Positions 39,633-51,080 are shown, numbered from the stretch's first letter. The stretch is DNA of 64,000 nt from Citrifermentans bremense (GCF_014218275.1 NZ_AP023213.1:1466001-1530000), one strand, 5' to 3'. A program made the numbers and translations. The notes: a model not told the origin generated them from the sequence alone.

Positions 39633-40859
39633 TCAAGGGACAGGGTGAGGGAAGCCCCTGCTCATTTTTTTTCTCAGCTCCTCCACCCTTCGCTGCATGA
39701 TCATCTGCTGCAGCTTCTCCGGCGGCGTCACCTTGCTGTCGAGCATCTCCGCTTCGATCCCCAGTTGCGCCGCGTTGAGCCCCGCCACCCTGAGCACTTC
39801 ATCCCACTCCGGCATCTTCCCGCCGCAGTCTGCCGCAACCTGCAGCGGAAGAAACTCAACAATACCCCCCTTGACCGCGTCCAGGGCCAGCCTGATCCTG
39901 GTGGAGTCCCTGAGCTCTTCCCATTTGTTCGCCTTGTCGTGCAGCTTATTGGTCGCTTTCAGGGCGCGCAGCAGCGCCGACGGCAGGCGCAGCCTTTTGC
40001 AAAAGGCGTCGGCGGCAGCCGCTCCGAGCCCATCGTGGCCGTGGTGCTTGGGGTGCTGGTCCTTTGGAGTGTAGAGTTTTCCCAGGTCGTGGAAGAACGC
40101 GCAGAAGCGGCCGTTGACGTCACTGGTGAGGGCGGCCATACGCTCCAGCACCTGCACGGAGTGCGTGAAAAGATCCCCCTCCGGGTGGTGCTGAGGCGGT
40201 CCCGCGATGACCTGCGCCATTTCGAAGATTTCAGGGAGGTAGTTTTGCCCCACCTGGAATTCCAGCATGCGCCGGAAGAAGCGAGCGGGGTCGGGCTTGG
40301 CCAAGGCCTTGAGCATCTCCTGGGAGAAGCGCTCTACCGGGATGTTGGCGAAGGCGTCGGACCAGTCACTGCCAGTTAGGATGGATTCGGTCTCGCGGTC
40401 CAGACGCCATCCTTCGCACTCAAAACGGAAGGCACGGAACATCCTCAAGGGGTCATCGCTGATGCTGGTGGGAGTGCAGGCGCGCAGGGTGCGCCGCTTT
40501 AGGTCGGGCTCGCCGCCCAATGGGTCGGTGAGCGCGCCGTCCAGGCTCATCGCCATGGCGTTAACCCTATAGTCGCGGCGATGAAGATCAGCCTCCAGTT
40601 CCTCAACGGACTCCAGGCGGGTGATCTCGATCTTTCCGAACTCCTGGCGGTAACTGAAGTAGATGTTGGGGGTGCTCTTGGATTCGACCAGGCGGAAGCC
40701 GAGAGAGGCGAGTTCCGCGGCGGGAATCGCCGCCGCGAGATCTACATCCTGGCAGGCAACTCCCAGCAGGAAGTCGCGCACCATGCCTCCGGTGAGGAAG
40801 ATACGGGAGTGAAGGGACGCGGGGAAGAACTTCTTCAGTCGTAGGATCAAAGCGTCCAT
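39633..40859 (-). CDS. cca: CCA-adding/poly(A) polymerase-type nucleotidyltransferase with HD domain
   Basis: 408 residues. N-terminal polymerase beta-like domain: FLTGGMVRDFLLG, the acidic pair DVDLA, RRDYRVNAMAMS, and the RNA-binding region DDPLRMFRAFRF. C-terminal HD domain: FTHSVQVLERM, FFHDLGKL and HHGHD. HD-type CCA enzymes have phosphohydrolase activity as well. ATG 40859 has AAGGG five bases upstream; GTG 40865 is the alternative. Whether this is a full CCA enzyme or a PcnB-like polymerase cannot be decided by eye; the HD domain favours CCA. Confidence 0.85.
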   Translation of the reverse strand: MDALILRLKKFFPASLHSRIFLTGGMVRDFLLGVACQDVDLAAAIPAAELASLGFRLVESKSTPNIYFSYRQEFGKIEITRLESVEELEADLHRRDYRVNAMAMSLDGALTDPLGGEPDLKRRTLRACTPTSISDDPLRMFRAFRFECEGWRLDRETESILTGSDWSDAFANIPVERFSQEMLKALAKPDPARFFRRMLEFQVGQNYLPEIFEMAQVIAGPPQHHPEGDLFTHSVQVLERMAALTSDVNGRFCAFFHDLGKLYTPKDQHPKHHGHDGLGAAAADAFCKRLRLPSALLRALKATNKLHDKANKWEELRDSTRIRLALDAVKGGIVEFLPLQVAADCGGKMPEWDEVLRVAGLNAAQLGIEAEMLDSKVTPPEKLQQMIMQRRVEELRKKMSRGFPHPVP

Positions 40860-40913
40860 GGCCACCCTTGAAGCGGCATTGCTGCCGCTTTGAATCGTCG
40901 CCGGATCTGTATT

Positions 40914-42698
40914 TTAAGCCTGCCTCAATTCCAGCAGCGCGACGTCCTCGACATGCACCGTCTGCGGGAACATGTCCACCGGCTGCACCTCCGCGGTGCG
41001 GTACCCGAGCCCGGAGAGGATGTCGAGGTCACGCGCCAGCGTTTCCGGCGAACAGGAAACGTAGATGATGCGGGGGGGCTTGATGGCGGCCACGCTTTTC
41101 AGCACCTTCTCGTCGCACCCTTTCCTGGGCGGGTTGAGTACGATCAGGTCGGCGCCTCCTTCCTCGCCGATCTCGTCTATCAGGTGTGCGGCGTCGCCCG
41201 CCTCGAAGTGGCAGTTCTCCACGTGGTTCAACGCCGCGTTGATGGTAGCGTCGGCGACGGCTGCCTCGACGAACTCGATGCCGACCACTTCGCGCGCCCG
41301 GTCGGCCAGAAACAGCGAGATGCCGCCGATGCCGCAGTAGACGTCGATGACCCGCTCGGTCCCCCTGAGGTTCGCCAACTCCCGCACCTTCTCGTAGATG
41401 ATGCGCGCTGCGCCGCTGTTGACCTGGAAGAAGGAATGGGGCGAGAGGTTGAAGATCTTGTCTCCCACGAACGCCTTCAGCGTCTGCGCCTTGGTTATGG
41501 AGCGGTCCTTGGTGCCGAAGATCACGTTGCCGGTCGAGGTGTTGATGTTCTGTGCCACCACCGCGACCTCGGGGACCGCCTGCTGGATGAACTTCGCCAG
41601 GTGGTGCATCTCGTTGTACCCCTGGTCCGTCGTCACCAGCACCACCATGGCCTGGTTGCTCTTCTCGGCCACGCGAACCACAAGGTAGCGCAAAAGCCCC
41701 ATCTCGCTCTTGGGGTTGTAGATCTGCACCTTTCCCTTCTTGATCCCGGCCTTGGCAGCCTTCACCACCTTGTTGATGAGCGGGTGGTGCAGCGCGCAAT
41801 CCTCGATCTCCAGCACGTCATGTGTGTTACGACGGTAGATGCCGATCACCGGATCGTTGTTCTTCCCGGCGATGACCAGCTTGGCGGTGTTGCGATAGCC
41901 AAGTTCCCTGGGGGAGCCGATGGTTTCCCTGACGGGTACCTCGTAAAGAGAGGAGTATTTCCTGAAGTGGCGCGCGACCAGCGCCTTTTTCCACGCCAGC
42001 TGGGCCGGGTAGCGCATCTGCATCAATCCGCAACCGTCGCATACACGTCCCAGCGTGCAGGCGGGGGAGGGGTTGCGGTCCGGGGAACGCTTCAGGCACT
42101 TGATGGTGTTGGCGAAGGCTTCCCTGCGCCCGACGTAGGTGATTTTCGCCACCAGCACCTCGCCCGGAAGCCCCCCTGCCACCAGCACGCGGGTTCCTTC
42201 GTGGTTCGCCACTCCGAAACCCTCGTCGTTAGTGGTGAGGATGTTAAGCTCCAGTACCTGCCCGCTGCGCAGCGCGGGTTGACGCTCTTCTTTACGCGCT
42301 GCAGCTCCCTTTGCTGCAGGGGCCCGGTCCGGTCTGTTGCCGGCGCTCTTTCCGGACGGTTTCCAGTCACCGGTTTTGCCCGCTGCGGGATGCGCAGAAC
42401 GGTCACCCTTTGGCTGGGCGGGTCGTGAGCCATAGGCGGCAGCAGAGGCCTCGCCCCTGGGGCTGCGCGGAGCTTCGGCTCGCTCAGTTGGGGCTGCCTT
42501 GGTTTTGCGCGCTGTAGTTGACGAGGTCTTGGAGTGGCTGGATGTAGCGCGTGGCGCGGCGCCTTCGGTTTTGGCCGGGTCGGCTTTCCTGTATGACTTC
42601 TGAGGCTGGGGACGCGAGTTGTCTAACTGTTTCGACCTGCCGTCCTGTGCAACCTGTTTCACTCTATCTCTTTTTGGGGCTTGGCTTTTATTTTTCAT
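40914..42698 (-). CDS. 23S rRNA (uracil-5-)-methyltransferase, RlmD/RumA-like, with basic tail
   Basis: 594 residues. After a disordered N-terminal tail of about 143 residues (Lys, Ala, Pro, Ser, Arg rich) come a TRAM-like domain, the [4Fe-4S] cysteines (ACTLGRVCDGCGLMQ and a later DCALHH), a Rossmann SAM domain (DVYCGIGGISLFLA) and the catalytic loop LNPPRKGCDEK with SCSPETLARD. The family makes m5U in rRNA or tRNA using SAM. Which uridine is modified is unknown. ATG 42698 has AGAGAG upstream. The tail is unusual; normal members are about 430-460 residues. Confidence 0.88.
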   Translation of the reverse strand: MKNKSQAPKRDRVKQVAQDGRSKQLDNSRPQPQKSYRKADPAKTEGAAPRATSSHSKTSSTTARKTKAAPTERAEAPRSPRGEASAAAYGSRPAQPKGDRSAHPAAGKTGDWKPSGKSAGNRPDRAPAAKGAAARKEERQPALRSGQVLELNILTTNDEGFGVANHEGTRVLVAGGLPGEVLVAKITYVGRREAFANTIKCLKRSPDRNPSPACTLGRVCDGCGLMQMRYPAQLAWKKALVARHFRKYSSLYEVPVRETIGSPRELGYRNTAKLVIAGKNNDPVIGIYRRNTHDVLEIEDCALHHPLINKVVKAAKAGIKKGKVQIYNPKSEMGLLRYLVVRVAEKSNQAMVVLVTTDQGYNEMHHLAKFIQQAVPEVAVVAQNINTSTGNVIFGTKDRSITKAQTLKAFVGDKIFNLSPHSFFQVNSGAARIIYEKVRELANLRGTERVIDVYCGIGGISLFLADRAREVVGIEFVEAAVADATINAALNHVENCHFEAGDAAHLIDEIGEEGGADLIVLNPPRKGCDEKVLKSVAAIKPPRIIYVSCSPETLARDLDILSGLGYRTAEVQPVDMFPQTVHVEDVALLELRQA

Positions 42699-42885
42699 CT
42701 CTCTTACATAAGGGTAAAACAGGTTCCTGTCAACCGCCGAATTCACCCGGGTTACACGGTGTAGCTCAATATCGGATAGTACTGTAAGATCCAGACTATG
42801 TGGCTTAAGTCTCCTCCCATCATCGCACAACCCGCCGCCCCTTCATCCTTGCATTTCCTACTACTTTTAGCTACTATGGCCCGCT

Positions 42886-43935
42886 ATGAGAAAATCGACC
42901 CGGCAGATCATGATAGGGAATATCCCGGTCGGCGGAGGCGCTCCCTGCTCTGTCCAATCCATGTGCTCGACCGACACACGTGACGTCGCCGCGACCCTTG
43001 GACAGATCGGCCGGCTTGCAGCCGCCGGATGCGAGATCGTACGTTGTGCGGTACCCGATATGGACGCCGCCGTAGCCCTCGCGGCCGTCAAGGCCGGCTC
43101 CCCCATGCCGCTCATAGCCGACATACATTTTGACTACAAGCTCGCCCTGAAGGCGCTGGAATCCGGAGTGGACGGGCTGCGTCTAAACCCCGGCAACATA
43201 GGCGAGAAGTGGAAGGTCGCCGAGGTGGTGAAGGCCGCGGCCGAGCGCAACGTCCCCATACGCATCGGCGTCAACGGCGGTTCGCTGGAAAAGGAACTGC
43301 TTGTTAAATACGGGCACCCGACTCCCGAGGCCATGGTCGAGTCGGCATTGGGGCACGTGCGCATCCTCGAGGATCTGGGGTACCAGCAGATAAAGATATC
43401 GATCAAGGTCTCCGACGTGCTCCGGACCCTGGAGGCGTACCGGCTTCTTTCGGATGCCGTGGAGTATCCGCTGCACATAGGTGTCACCGAGGCAGGGACC
43501 ATCTTCGCCGGAACTGTCAAGTCCTCAGTGGGTCTGGGTATCCTTTTGCACCAGGGGATCGGCGACACCATGCGTGTTTCGCTTACCGGCGACCCGGTAG
43601 ACGAGGTGCGGGTGGCGTATGACATCCTCAAGTCTCTCGGCCTGAGGACGCGCGGCATCAATTTCGTCTCCTGCCCCACCTGCGGGCGCTGCCAGGTGAA
43701 CCTGATACCGGTAGCTGAGGAAGTAGAGCGGCGCCTGGCGCACCTGGACAAGAAACTCACCGTCGCCGTCATGGGGTGCTCCGTCAACGGTCCCGGCGAG
43801 GCCCGCGAAGCAGACTTCGGCATAGCCGGGGGTAGGGGAGAGGGGCTTCTTTTCAGGCACGGCGAGATCCTGCGCAAGGTCCCCGAAGCAGAGCTGGCCG
43901 ATGCCCTGGTGGAAGAAGTGTTGAAGAACACCTAG
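42886..43935 (+). CDS. ispG: 4-hydroxy-3-methylbut-2-enyl diphosphate synthase (IspG)
   Basis: 349 residues. N-terminal TIM-barrel half (RKSTRQIMIGNIPVGGGAP, QSMCSTDTRDV, LIADIHFDYKLAL, GLRLNPGNIG) and C-terminal Fe-S half with CPTCGRCQ and MGCSVNGPGEA, whose three cysteines bind the [4Fe-4S] cluster. Penultimate enzyme of the MEP isoprenoid pathway. Length fits the ordinary bacterial type without the extra domain. Confidence 0.95.
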   Translation: MRKSTRQIMIGNIPVGGGAPCSVQSMCSTDTRDVAATLGQIGRLAAAGCEIVRCAVPDMDAAVALAAVKAGSPMPLIADIHFDYKLALKALESGVDGLRLNPGNIGEKWKVAEVVKAAAERNVPIRIGVNGGSLEKELLVKYGHPTPEAMVESALGHVRILEDLGYQQIKISIKVSDVLRTLEAYRLLSDAVEYPLHIGVTEAGTIFAGTVKSSVGLGILLHQGIGDTMRVSLTGDPVDEVRVAYDILKSLGLRTRGINFVSCPTCGRCQVNLIPVAEEVERRLAHLDKKLTVAVMGCSVNGPGEAREADFGIAGGRGEGLLFRHGEILRKVPEAELADALVEEVLKNT

Positions 43936-43991
43936 AGCTGAAAAAGGAAAGGCCAGGGTTTGTTTTCAGGTTTTGGTTTTACCTCAGTGTT

Positions 43992-44014
43992 CCTCTGTGT
44001 CCTCTGTGGTTAAA
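43992..44014. repeat. CAGAGGACACAGAGG repeat, left copy
   Basis: A 23-bp segment that is the exact inverse of 45803-45825; the two copies flank proS. A looser version extends to 43975. Confidence 0.7.
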
Positions 44015-44055
44015 GCTTTTTTTTAGTTTTTTCAATTTCATAGTGAGGTCGATTC

Positions 44056-45777
<1,722 letters not shown>

Positions 45778-45802
45778 CAACAAAAGATCAAACCAAAAAG
45801 CA

Positions 45803-45825
45803 TTTAACCACAGAGGACACAGAGG
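45803..45825. repeat. CAGAGGACACAGAGG repeat, right copy
   Basis: Exact inverse of 43992-44014. A related CCGTGGCCA form is at about 46766 and CACGGAGACACGGAG at about 39603. Confidence 0.7.
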
Positions 45826-45937
45826 CACGCTTGGGTCGTAGCGGCCAAACAGTTGGTTTAACCCTGTCTTACTCCGGGACCTATGTGACCCACTGTGACC
45901 TCTTTGGTGAGCTTTCAGGTTTTAAGGATTGGGAAAT

Positions 45938-46660
45938 ATGACCAGAGAAGAAGCGATCAAGAAGATTATTTTCGCCATGGATGTGAAGGAGTTCAGCGAC
46001 GTGCAGTACTGGGCCGAGCTCCTCTCCCAGCACGTCGGCATGTTCAAGGTCGGCAAGCAGCTCTACACCGCCTGCGGCCCCGCCGCGGTCCGGATGATCC
46101 AGAAGTGCGGCGGCGAGGTGTTCCTCGACCTCAAGTACCACGACATTCCGAACACCGTGGCCATGGCTACCCTTGAGGCCGCGAACCTGGGCGTGCAGCT
46201 CTGCGACCTGCATGCGATGGGCGGCTACGAGATGATGAACAAGACCATGGAGACCCTGGACAAGAACTTCAGCGGTTGCACTCCGCGTCCCAAGGTTCTC
46301 GCCATCACCGTACTCACCTCCTCCAACGAAGAGACCCTGCGCGGGATCGGGATCGAGCTCCCGGTGCCGGAGATGGTAGTGAAGCTCGCCAAGCTGGCAA
46401 AGAGCGCAGGCGTAGACGGTGTGGTAGCTTCCCCGCAGGAAGTTGATCTGATCAGGGAAGCCTGCGGCAAAGACTTCCTCGTCGTGACCCCCGGCGTCCG
46501 TCCGAGCTTCGCCTCCGCAGACGACCAAAAGCGCATCATGACCCCTGCCGAAGCAGTCAAAGCCGGAGCCGACTACCTCGTCATCGGTCGCCCCATAGCC
46601 GCCGCCCAGAGTCCGGTAGACGCCGCGCAAAAGATAGTAGACGAGATCGTAGCCGGCTAG
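45938..46660 (+). CDS. pyrF: Orotidine 5'-phosphate decarboxylase
   Basis: 240 residues. Catalytic motif FLDLKYHDIPNTV near residue 63 with paired Asp/Lys residues, FKVGKQLY, VTPGVRPS and ADYLVIGRPI for phosphate binding. Last step of UMP synthesis. The start is ATG 45938, with AAGGA 9 bp upstream; TTG 45929 would overlap that site. Confidence 0.95.
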   Translation: MTREEAIKKIIFAMDVKEFSDVQYWAELLSQHVGMFKVGKQLYTACGPAAVRMIQKCGGEVFLDLKYHDIPNTVAMATLEAANLGVQLCDLHAMGGYEMMNKTMETLDKNFSGCTPRPKVLAITVLTSSNEETLRGIGIELPVPEMVVKLAKLAKSAGVDGVVASPQEVDLIREACGKDFLVVTPGVRPSFASADDQKRIMTPAEAVKAGADYLVIGRPIAAAQSPVDAAQKIVDEIVAG

Positions 46661-46802
46661 TCCCACTTAGTCGGATGCCGTCCACCCCACTTCCACCATT
46701 GCCGGTCAGGTTCCCGCCCCCGGAGGGGGAGGGACAGGGAGGGGGGCGGTCTTTCTCCGAAGTTCTCCGTGGCCAATGGTTAAAAAAGTTGTTGAGAGGA
46801 AT

Positions 46803-47552
46803 ATGTCAAAAGAAGAAATCATCTACGGTCTGAACCCGGTAATGGAAGCCCTGCGCGGCTCGCGCGAGATCTACGAGCTTTTCGTAGCCGGCACCAGTGC
46901 CGATAAACGCCTGGAGAAGCTGCTTAAGCTGGCGGCTGAGAAAAAGATCCCGGTCCGCCAGCGCGAGAAGGGCGATCTCAACCGTCTTTGCGGCACCGAT
47001 CATCACCAGGGCGTAGCCGTCAAGGCAGAGCCGTTCCCCTATGCCGATCTGGACGACGTACTGGCAGAACTGAAAGGAAACCAGGAGGGGCTTATCCTGG
47101 TGCTCGACAGCGTGCAGGACCCGCACAACCTGGGAGCCCTGATTCGGAGCGCCGCCTGTGCCGGAGCAGACGCCGTCGTCATACCCAAGGACCGCGCAGC
47201 GGGAGTCACGGCAGTGGCAGAGAAGTCTTCAGCCGGCGCCACGGAGACCATTCCCGTCGCACAGGTGACCAACATCTCCCAGGCGCTGGAGAGTCTGAAG
47301 AAGGCCGGTTTCTGGATCTACGGAGCCGACGGCTCCGCAAAGCACACCCTCTACCAGCAGAATTTCACCGGTCCGGTCGCTCTCGTAATAGGTGGGGAAG
47401 GGGAGGGCATCCGCCCGTTGGTCAGAAAAGGGTGCGATGAGATCGTCAGCATCCCGCTGCAGGGAGGCGTGAATTCGTTAAATGCCTCCGTAGCAGGAGG
47501 AATCTTCCTGTTCGAGGTTGTGCGACAGAGGCTGACCCGGAAAAAAGCGTAA
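46803..47552 (+). CDS. rlmB: 23S rRNA (guanosine-2'-O)-methyltransferase RlmB-like
   Basis: 249 residues of the SPOUT/TrmH family. N-terminal substrate-binding domain (IYGLNPVMEAL, DHHQGVAVKAEPF) and C-terminal knotted domain with LDSVQDPHNLGALIRSA, VIGGEGEGIRPLV and IPLQGGVNSLNASVAGGI, the three SPOUT motifs. Methylates G2251-type position of 23S rRNA. GAGAGGA lies just before ATG 46803. Confidence 0.92.
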   Translation: MSKEEIIYGLNPVMEALRGSREIYELFVAGTSADKRLEKLLKLAAEKKIPVRQREKGDLNRLCGTDHHQGVAVKAEPFPYADLDDVLAELKGNQEGLILVLDSVQDPHNLGALIRSAACAGADAVVIPKDRAAGVTAVAEKSSAGATETIPVAQVTNISQALESLKKAGFWIYGADGSAKHTLYQQNFTGPVALVIGGEGEGIRPLVRKGCDEIVSIPLQGGVNSLNASVAGGIFLFEVVRQRLTRKKA

Positions 47553-47614
47553 GGCGGGAATGTTTACATTGACTGGCGAGGACGCCTGTAGTATAAGAGT
47601 TGAGTTGACCATGA

Positions 47615-47691
<77 letters not shown>

Positions 47692-47702
47692 AAAGAAAAT
47701 CA

Positions 47703-47734
47703 GGGACTTGCACAGCGTTGCAAGTCCCTTTTTT
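47703..47734 (+). terminator. Terminator after tRNA-fMet
   Basis: GGGACTTGCA and TGCAAGTCCC pair across CAGCGT and run into six T residues. Confidence 0.9.
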
Positions 47735-47815
47735 CGTGCCTGTACCCTTTTTTGTACCCCAATCTCGGGGAAAGGGGTTTCTGGCCTGCACAATAGGACT
47801 TGCGGAGGATTTTTT

Positions 47816-49045
47816 ATGGCAAGTCTGAAGAAGCGGGGCAGGGCCTTTTACGCCCAGTACTATGAGAACGGCAAACAGAAGAGGGTGAACCTGCATACGG
47901 AGTCCCTTCAAGTCGCGAAGGAGAAGCTGCGCCAGATCGAGTCGGCTCAGTTCCGCGAGGAGGAGATTCCCCTCACCACCAAAACCCCCATCGGCGAAAT
48001 TCTCGAAAAGTACATCAAGTACAGGAGTGGTCACAGCAGGGACAAGAACATCCCCAAGGTGAACACCTACCTGCGCGGGGCCTTCGGTCCGATATGCGAA
48101 GCACTGCAGGTTCGCAACCAGGCCGTTGCGCAAAAGGCAGTGAAGCGTCCCAGTGTGGACGTTGCTCCCATCATCTCGATCTCCAACGTAGAACAACTCA
48201 GTGCGGAGGTTCTGTCCACTTTTCTTTCCGACCTGATAACCAAGAAGGCCGTCTCTCCGAAAACAGTCAACCACTATCGTCAAACCATAATCACCTTGGC
48301 TAACTGGGCTCAGCGCGAGGGTGGCGTACGATTTCCGGGCGGGAAAAACCCGGTAGCCGACGTCAGGTGCTACAAGGTACCAAAACGCGGAATTACCTTC
48401 ATGAAACTGAAGGAGATACGCGCTCAGCTTCATGTGCTCGCCAATGATATCCAGCTTCAGACGATGGTGGCGGTATACATTTACGCGGGCCTTCGTCGGG
48501 AAGAGGCCCTCTGGTTGACTCCTGATGACTTTGAGTGGGACATGGGCAACCACGGGGTCATCATGGTGCGAGGGAAGTCGATCGAAGGGAAAGAGTGGAT
48601 GCCCAAAACGGGCGCGGACCGCGTGGTGCCCATAAGTAAAACTCTCAGAGAGTACCTGGACTCCTTCCTTAAGATACGGAAACCGGGGGTCTGGTTCTTT
48701 TCTGCTCCCAAGGGGGGGCAGTGGGATCCGGACAATTTTTCTGAACTCCTTCGCAAAAATAATTCCCAGCATGATCTGTCCTGGTCCTGCCTCGATTTCC
48801 GCCACACTTTCGGCAGTCAGTTGGCGATGAAGGGTGAAAGCTTGTTTAAGATATCTACAATAATGGGGAACTCCCCCGACATATGCCGGAAGCATTACGC
48901 TGCCATTATGCCTGAGTCCCTGCTGGAAACCGTCGAGTTCCCGGTGGATCGGGATTCAGTTGCGCCTGTATCTGCGAAGAGCGATGAAAGCGCTGAGGCT
49001 CCATTGCGAAGAGGTCCTTTGAAGCTGGTGGTCAATAACAGGTAG
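47816..49045 (+). CDS. tRNA-adjacent tyrosine integrase
   Basis: 409 residues. N-terminal arm-binding region (RAFYAQYYENGKQKRVNLHTESL in order), a SAM-like core-binding domain around 100-190 (SPKTVNHYRQTIITLANWA), and a catalytic domain with Arg in YAGLRREEALWL, the RHT box LDFRHTFGSQL and the nucleophile Tyr in RKHYAAI. The first His of the HxxR box is Leu here, and the usual GH before the Tyr is GN; both occur in some phage integrases. GGAGG precedes ATG 47816. Its position 125 bp from a tRNA 3' end and reading away from it is typical of an island integrase. Confidence 0.88.
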   Translation: MASLKKRGRAFYAQYYENGKQKRVNLHTESLQVAKEKLRQIESAQFREEEIPLTTKTPIGEILEKYIKYRSGHSRDKNIPKVNTYLRGAFGPICEALQVRNQAVAQKAVKRPSVDVAPIISISNVEQLSAEVLSTFLSDLITKKAVSPKTVNHYRQTIITLANWAQREGGVRFPGGKNPVADVRCYKVPKRGITFMKLKEIRAQLHVLANDIQLQTMVAVYIYAGLRREEALWLTPDDFEWDMGNHGVIMVRGKSIEGKEWMPKTGADRVVPISKTLREYLDSFLKIRKPGVWFFSAPKGGQWDPDNFSELLRKNNSQHDLSWSCLDFRHTFGSQLAMKGESLFKISTIMGNSPDICRKHYAAIMPESLLETVEFPVDRDSVAPVSAKSDESAEAPLRRGPLKLVVNNR

Positions 49046-49132
49046 TGTGCAACAGACAGATAGGCGTCGTGACAGGCGAGACGAGTCGGTCTCGTCTGCC
49101 ACTTGCTCCATGGTGATGCATATGCCATTGAT

Positions 49133-49357
49133 TCAGGCTTGAACCGTTCTCGACGCCTCGTAATCCAGGATCTCCTTGAGAAGGAAACGTACCATGCCAT
49201 TTTTCCCGGTTCCGAGGCAGACGCGTGACAGATTTTCACGTCTTACGATCCTGTCGACGCTGGTTCGGGCACAGTGCCAGCGCAATGCCAGTTGCTCGGG
49301 AGTGATAAATACTGATTCCTTTGCCTGGGTTTCTTTGGTTGCGGTGTTGTTTTTCAT
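49133..49357 (-). CDS. Excisionase-like helix-turn-helix protein
   Basis: 74 residues with a MerR/Xis-type winged helix: FITPEQLALRWHCARTSVDRIVR, then VRFLLKEILDYEASRTV. These are directionality factors or small regulators commonly encoded beside integrases. ATG 49357 has GGAGA upstream; a longer frame to 49396 lacks one. Read towards the integrase 3' end, from a promoter in the AT-rich region to the right. Confidence 0.8.
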   Translation of the reverse strand: MKNNTATKETQAKESVFITPEQLALRWHCARTSVDRIVRRENLSRVCLGTGKNGMVRFLLKEILDYEASRTVQA

Positions 49358-49981
49358 AACAGTCTCCGTTTGATGTGCCACTTGCAATGTTGACATAGCA
49401 AGTACACTGTGAGTTGTTTACTGTTATTGTGCAGGCCAGCAACCAGTTAAAAATTTTGATATTGAAAAAAACCCAAAAATGGTATCAAAAAATTGCTAAT
49501 AAAATTGTTTGATCTGTGTCTAATCCATTTACACATTTGACCGAAAGATACCAAATTTGGTATCTGTAATGCAAAAAATATTTTAGTAGTAAAAATGTCT
49601 TGCAAAATCCGAAATAGTTGGGCTATTGTCTTTGTAAGAGGAAACGCCTCAGCTTTTTGCGGTGGATTGCAGCGTGGCTCGAGATAGTTCAAGCCTGTCC
49701 CTCTTGAGTCACTCACCCTATAGAAATTGCTGAAGAGCAATGCTTGGGTGGGCTTACTGACGTCGATGTTTCGAGAGGTTTAAACTCTCTTCAGTTTTTT
49801 ATTTCCGTTACGGATTTACAGCTCCCGGTATCAACTCCCAAACCGGGGCCAGGTGAAAGATGCACTCCGCCAAGCATCTTTTGGGGAACACGTGGCGATG
49901 ATTTAGTTTCTTTGTGTTGCGGTTAACGCTACTGCTGTTATGTGACGTAACCCCGCACCTTCCTTAAATGAAGGGACGACC
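49358..49981. other. AT-rich intergenic region of the island
   Basis: 624 bp, clearly richer in A+T than the chromosome around it. It carries the 20-bp palindrome at 49546-49565 and a half-site at about 49489. A 60-codon plus-strand frame (49744-49926) has no ribosome site and no known features, so no gene is called. Confidence 0.6.
49546..49565. promoter_or_regulatory. 20-bp perfect palindrome, candidate operator
   Basis: AGATACCAAATTTGGTATCT reads the same on both strands. Half of it (ATGGTATCA) recurs about 60 bp to the left. It lies about 190 bp upstream of the excisionase-like gene. Confidence 0.55.
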
Positions 49982-50761
49982 ATGATCTATGTTACCGGCG
50001 ACTTGCACGGCGGCGAAACCTCTTGGCATGTGTCGTCTGCGAATTTCAAACCTGCGAAAAAAGGCGATATTGTGCTGTGCTGTGGCGATTTGGGTGGGGT
50101 CTGGTACCACGACTACCACCTGAATCAGGACCATAGGCGCCAGGAGGATTACTTTCTTGAATCACGACTTCGGCAGCGGGTGACTTGGTTGGCCGTGGAC
50201 GGGAATCATGAAAACTTCGCGCGGCTGTTCGGCGGAGAGTTTCCCCTGGTGGATCTGTACGGTGGCCACGCCTACCAAGTCCGTAAGAATGTTTTCTATC
50301 TCAAACGCGGTGAGGTCTTCACAATCGAAGGTGAGACATTTCTCGCTTTTGGTGGAGCAACCAGCAATGACCGGTTCGGCGCCAAGATACCCTCGCTTGG
50401 TTGGGAAGGTGGCTATGACTACCTACCACCCCGAAAGGAGGGGATAAATTGGTGGCCGGAAGAACTGCCAACACAAGAAGATTATGACAACGCCTGCCGC
50501 AACTTGGACAGGGTAGGTTGGGTTGTCGATCACATCGTAACCCACACATGTCCGGCCAGTCTGCGCCCGCAATTTAAATCGGGACATGGTTCTGACCCGA
50601 CCGAGGACATATTGCAAAAGTTGTACGAGCGACTGACCTTTGGAAGTTGGCATTTCGGCCACCTGCATATCGACAAGCAGGTGGGCAAACTCACGTGCCA
50701 CTATAATACGGTAAAGCGGCTGGCGAAAAACACAGCCCCTGAAATACAGTCATCCTCCTGA
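49982..50761 (+). CDS. Metallophosphoesterase
   Basis: 259 residues of the calcineurin-like fold, with metal-site motifs in order: GDLHG (6-10), GDLGG (about 36), GNHENF (about 72), a His in IVTHTCPA and GHLHID near the C-terminus. AAGGGACG lies before ATG 49982. Substrate unknown: the family includes phosphatases, nucleases and phosphodiesterases. Part of the island; function there is not known. Confidence 0.85.
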   Translation: MIYVTGDLHGGETSWHVSSANFKPAKKGDIVLCCGDLGGVWYHDYHLNQDHRRQEDYFLESRLRQRVTWLAVDGNHENFARLFGGEFPLVDLYGGHAYQVRKNVFYLKRGEVFTIEGETFLAFGGATSNDRFGAKIPSLGWEGGYDYLPPRKEGINWWPEELPTQEDYDNACRNLDRVGWVVDHIVTHTCPASLRPQFKSGHGSDPTEDILQKLYERLTFGSWHFGHLHIDKQVGKLTCHYNTVKRLAKNTAPEIQSSS

Positions 50762-51036
50762 AGGGATGGAGCTACTGGGATTGCAGTGGCTCTCGTACAA
50801 GAATGCCCTCAGGTAGAAAGTGAGCCTGAGGGCTCCCTCCTTCAAGAATCTGCTTTGGTGTGCATTGAGAAGGTGCTGTCAGGCCGGATTCAATTGCCAC
50901 CTTCATGTCTCCACTGTGACATCAAAATGCATTTTTGATGCTCTCCCCTAATGCAAGCGACAGCTTGCCGGACCGCAGTTTTTCGCGGGCCGTCTATCCT
51001 GCCCCCCCCAACCAGTGTTGCTGCTGCATAAGGAGG

Positions 51037-51080
51037 CGGCCGTCTCTTTCATCAAGCGTAGCGTGAGAAAGAGACGGCCG
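51037..51080. repeat. 14-bp inverted repeat with 16-base loop
   Basis: CGGCCGTCTCTTTC (51037-51050) and GAAAGAGACGGCCG (51067-51080) are perfect arms. No T-run follows. Confidence 0.85.

Noticed and set aside
49744-49926. 60-codon plus-strand frame in AT-rich region
   Set aside because: No ribosome site and no conserved features.
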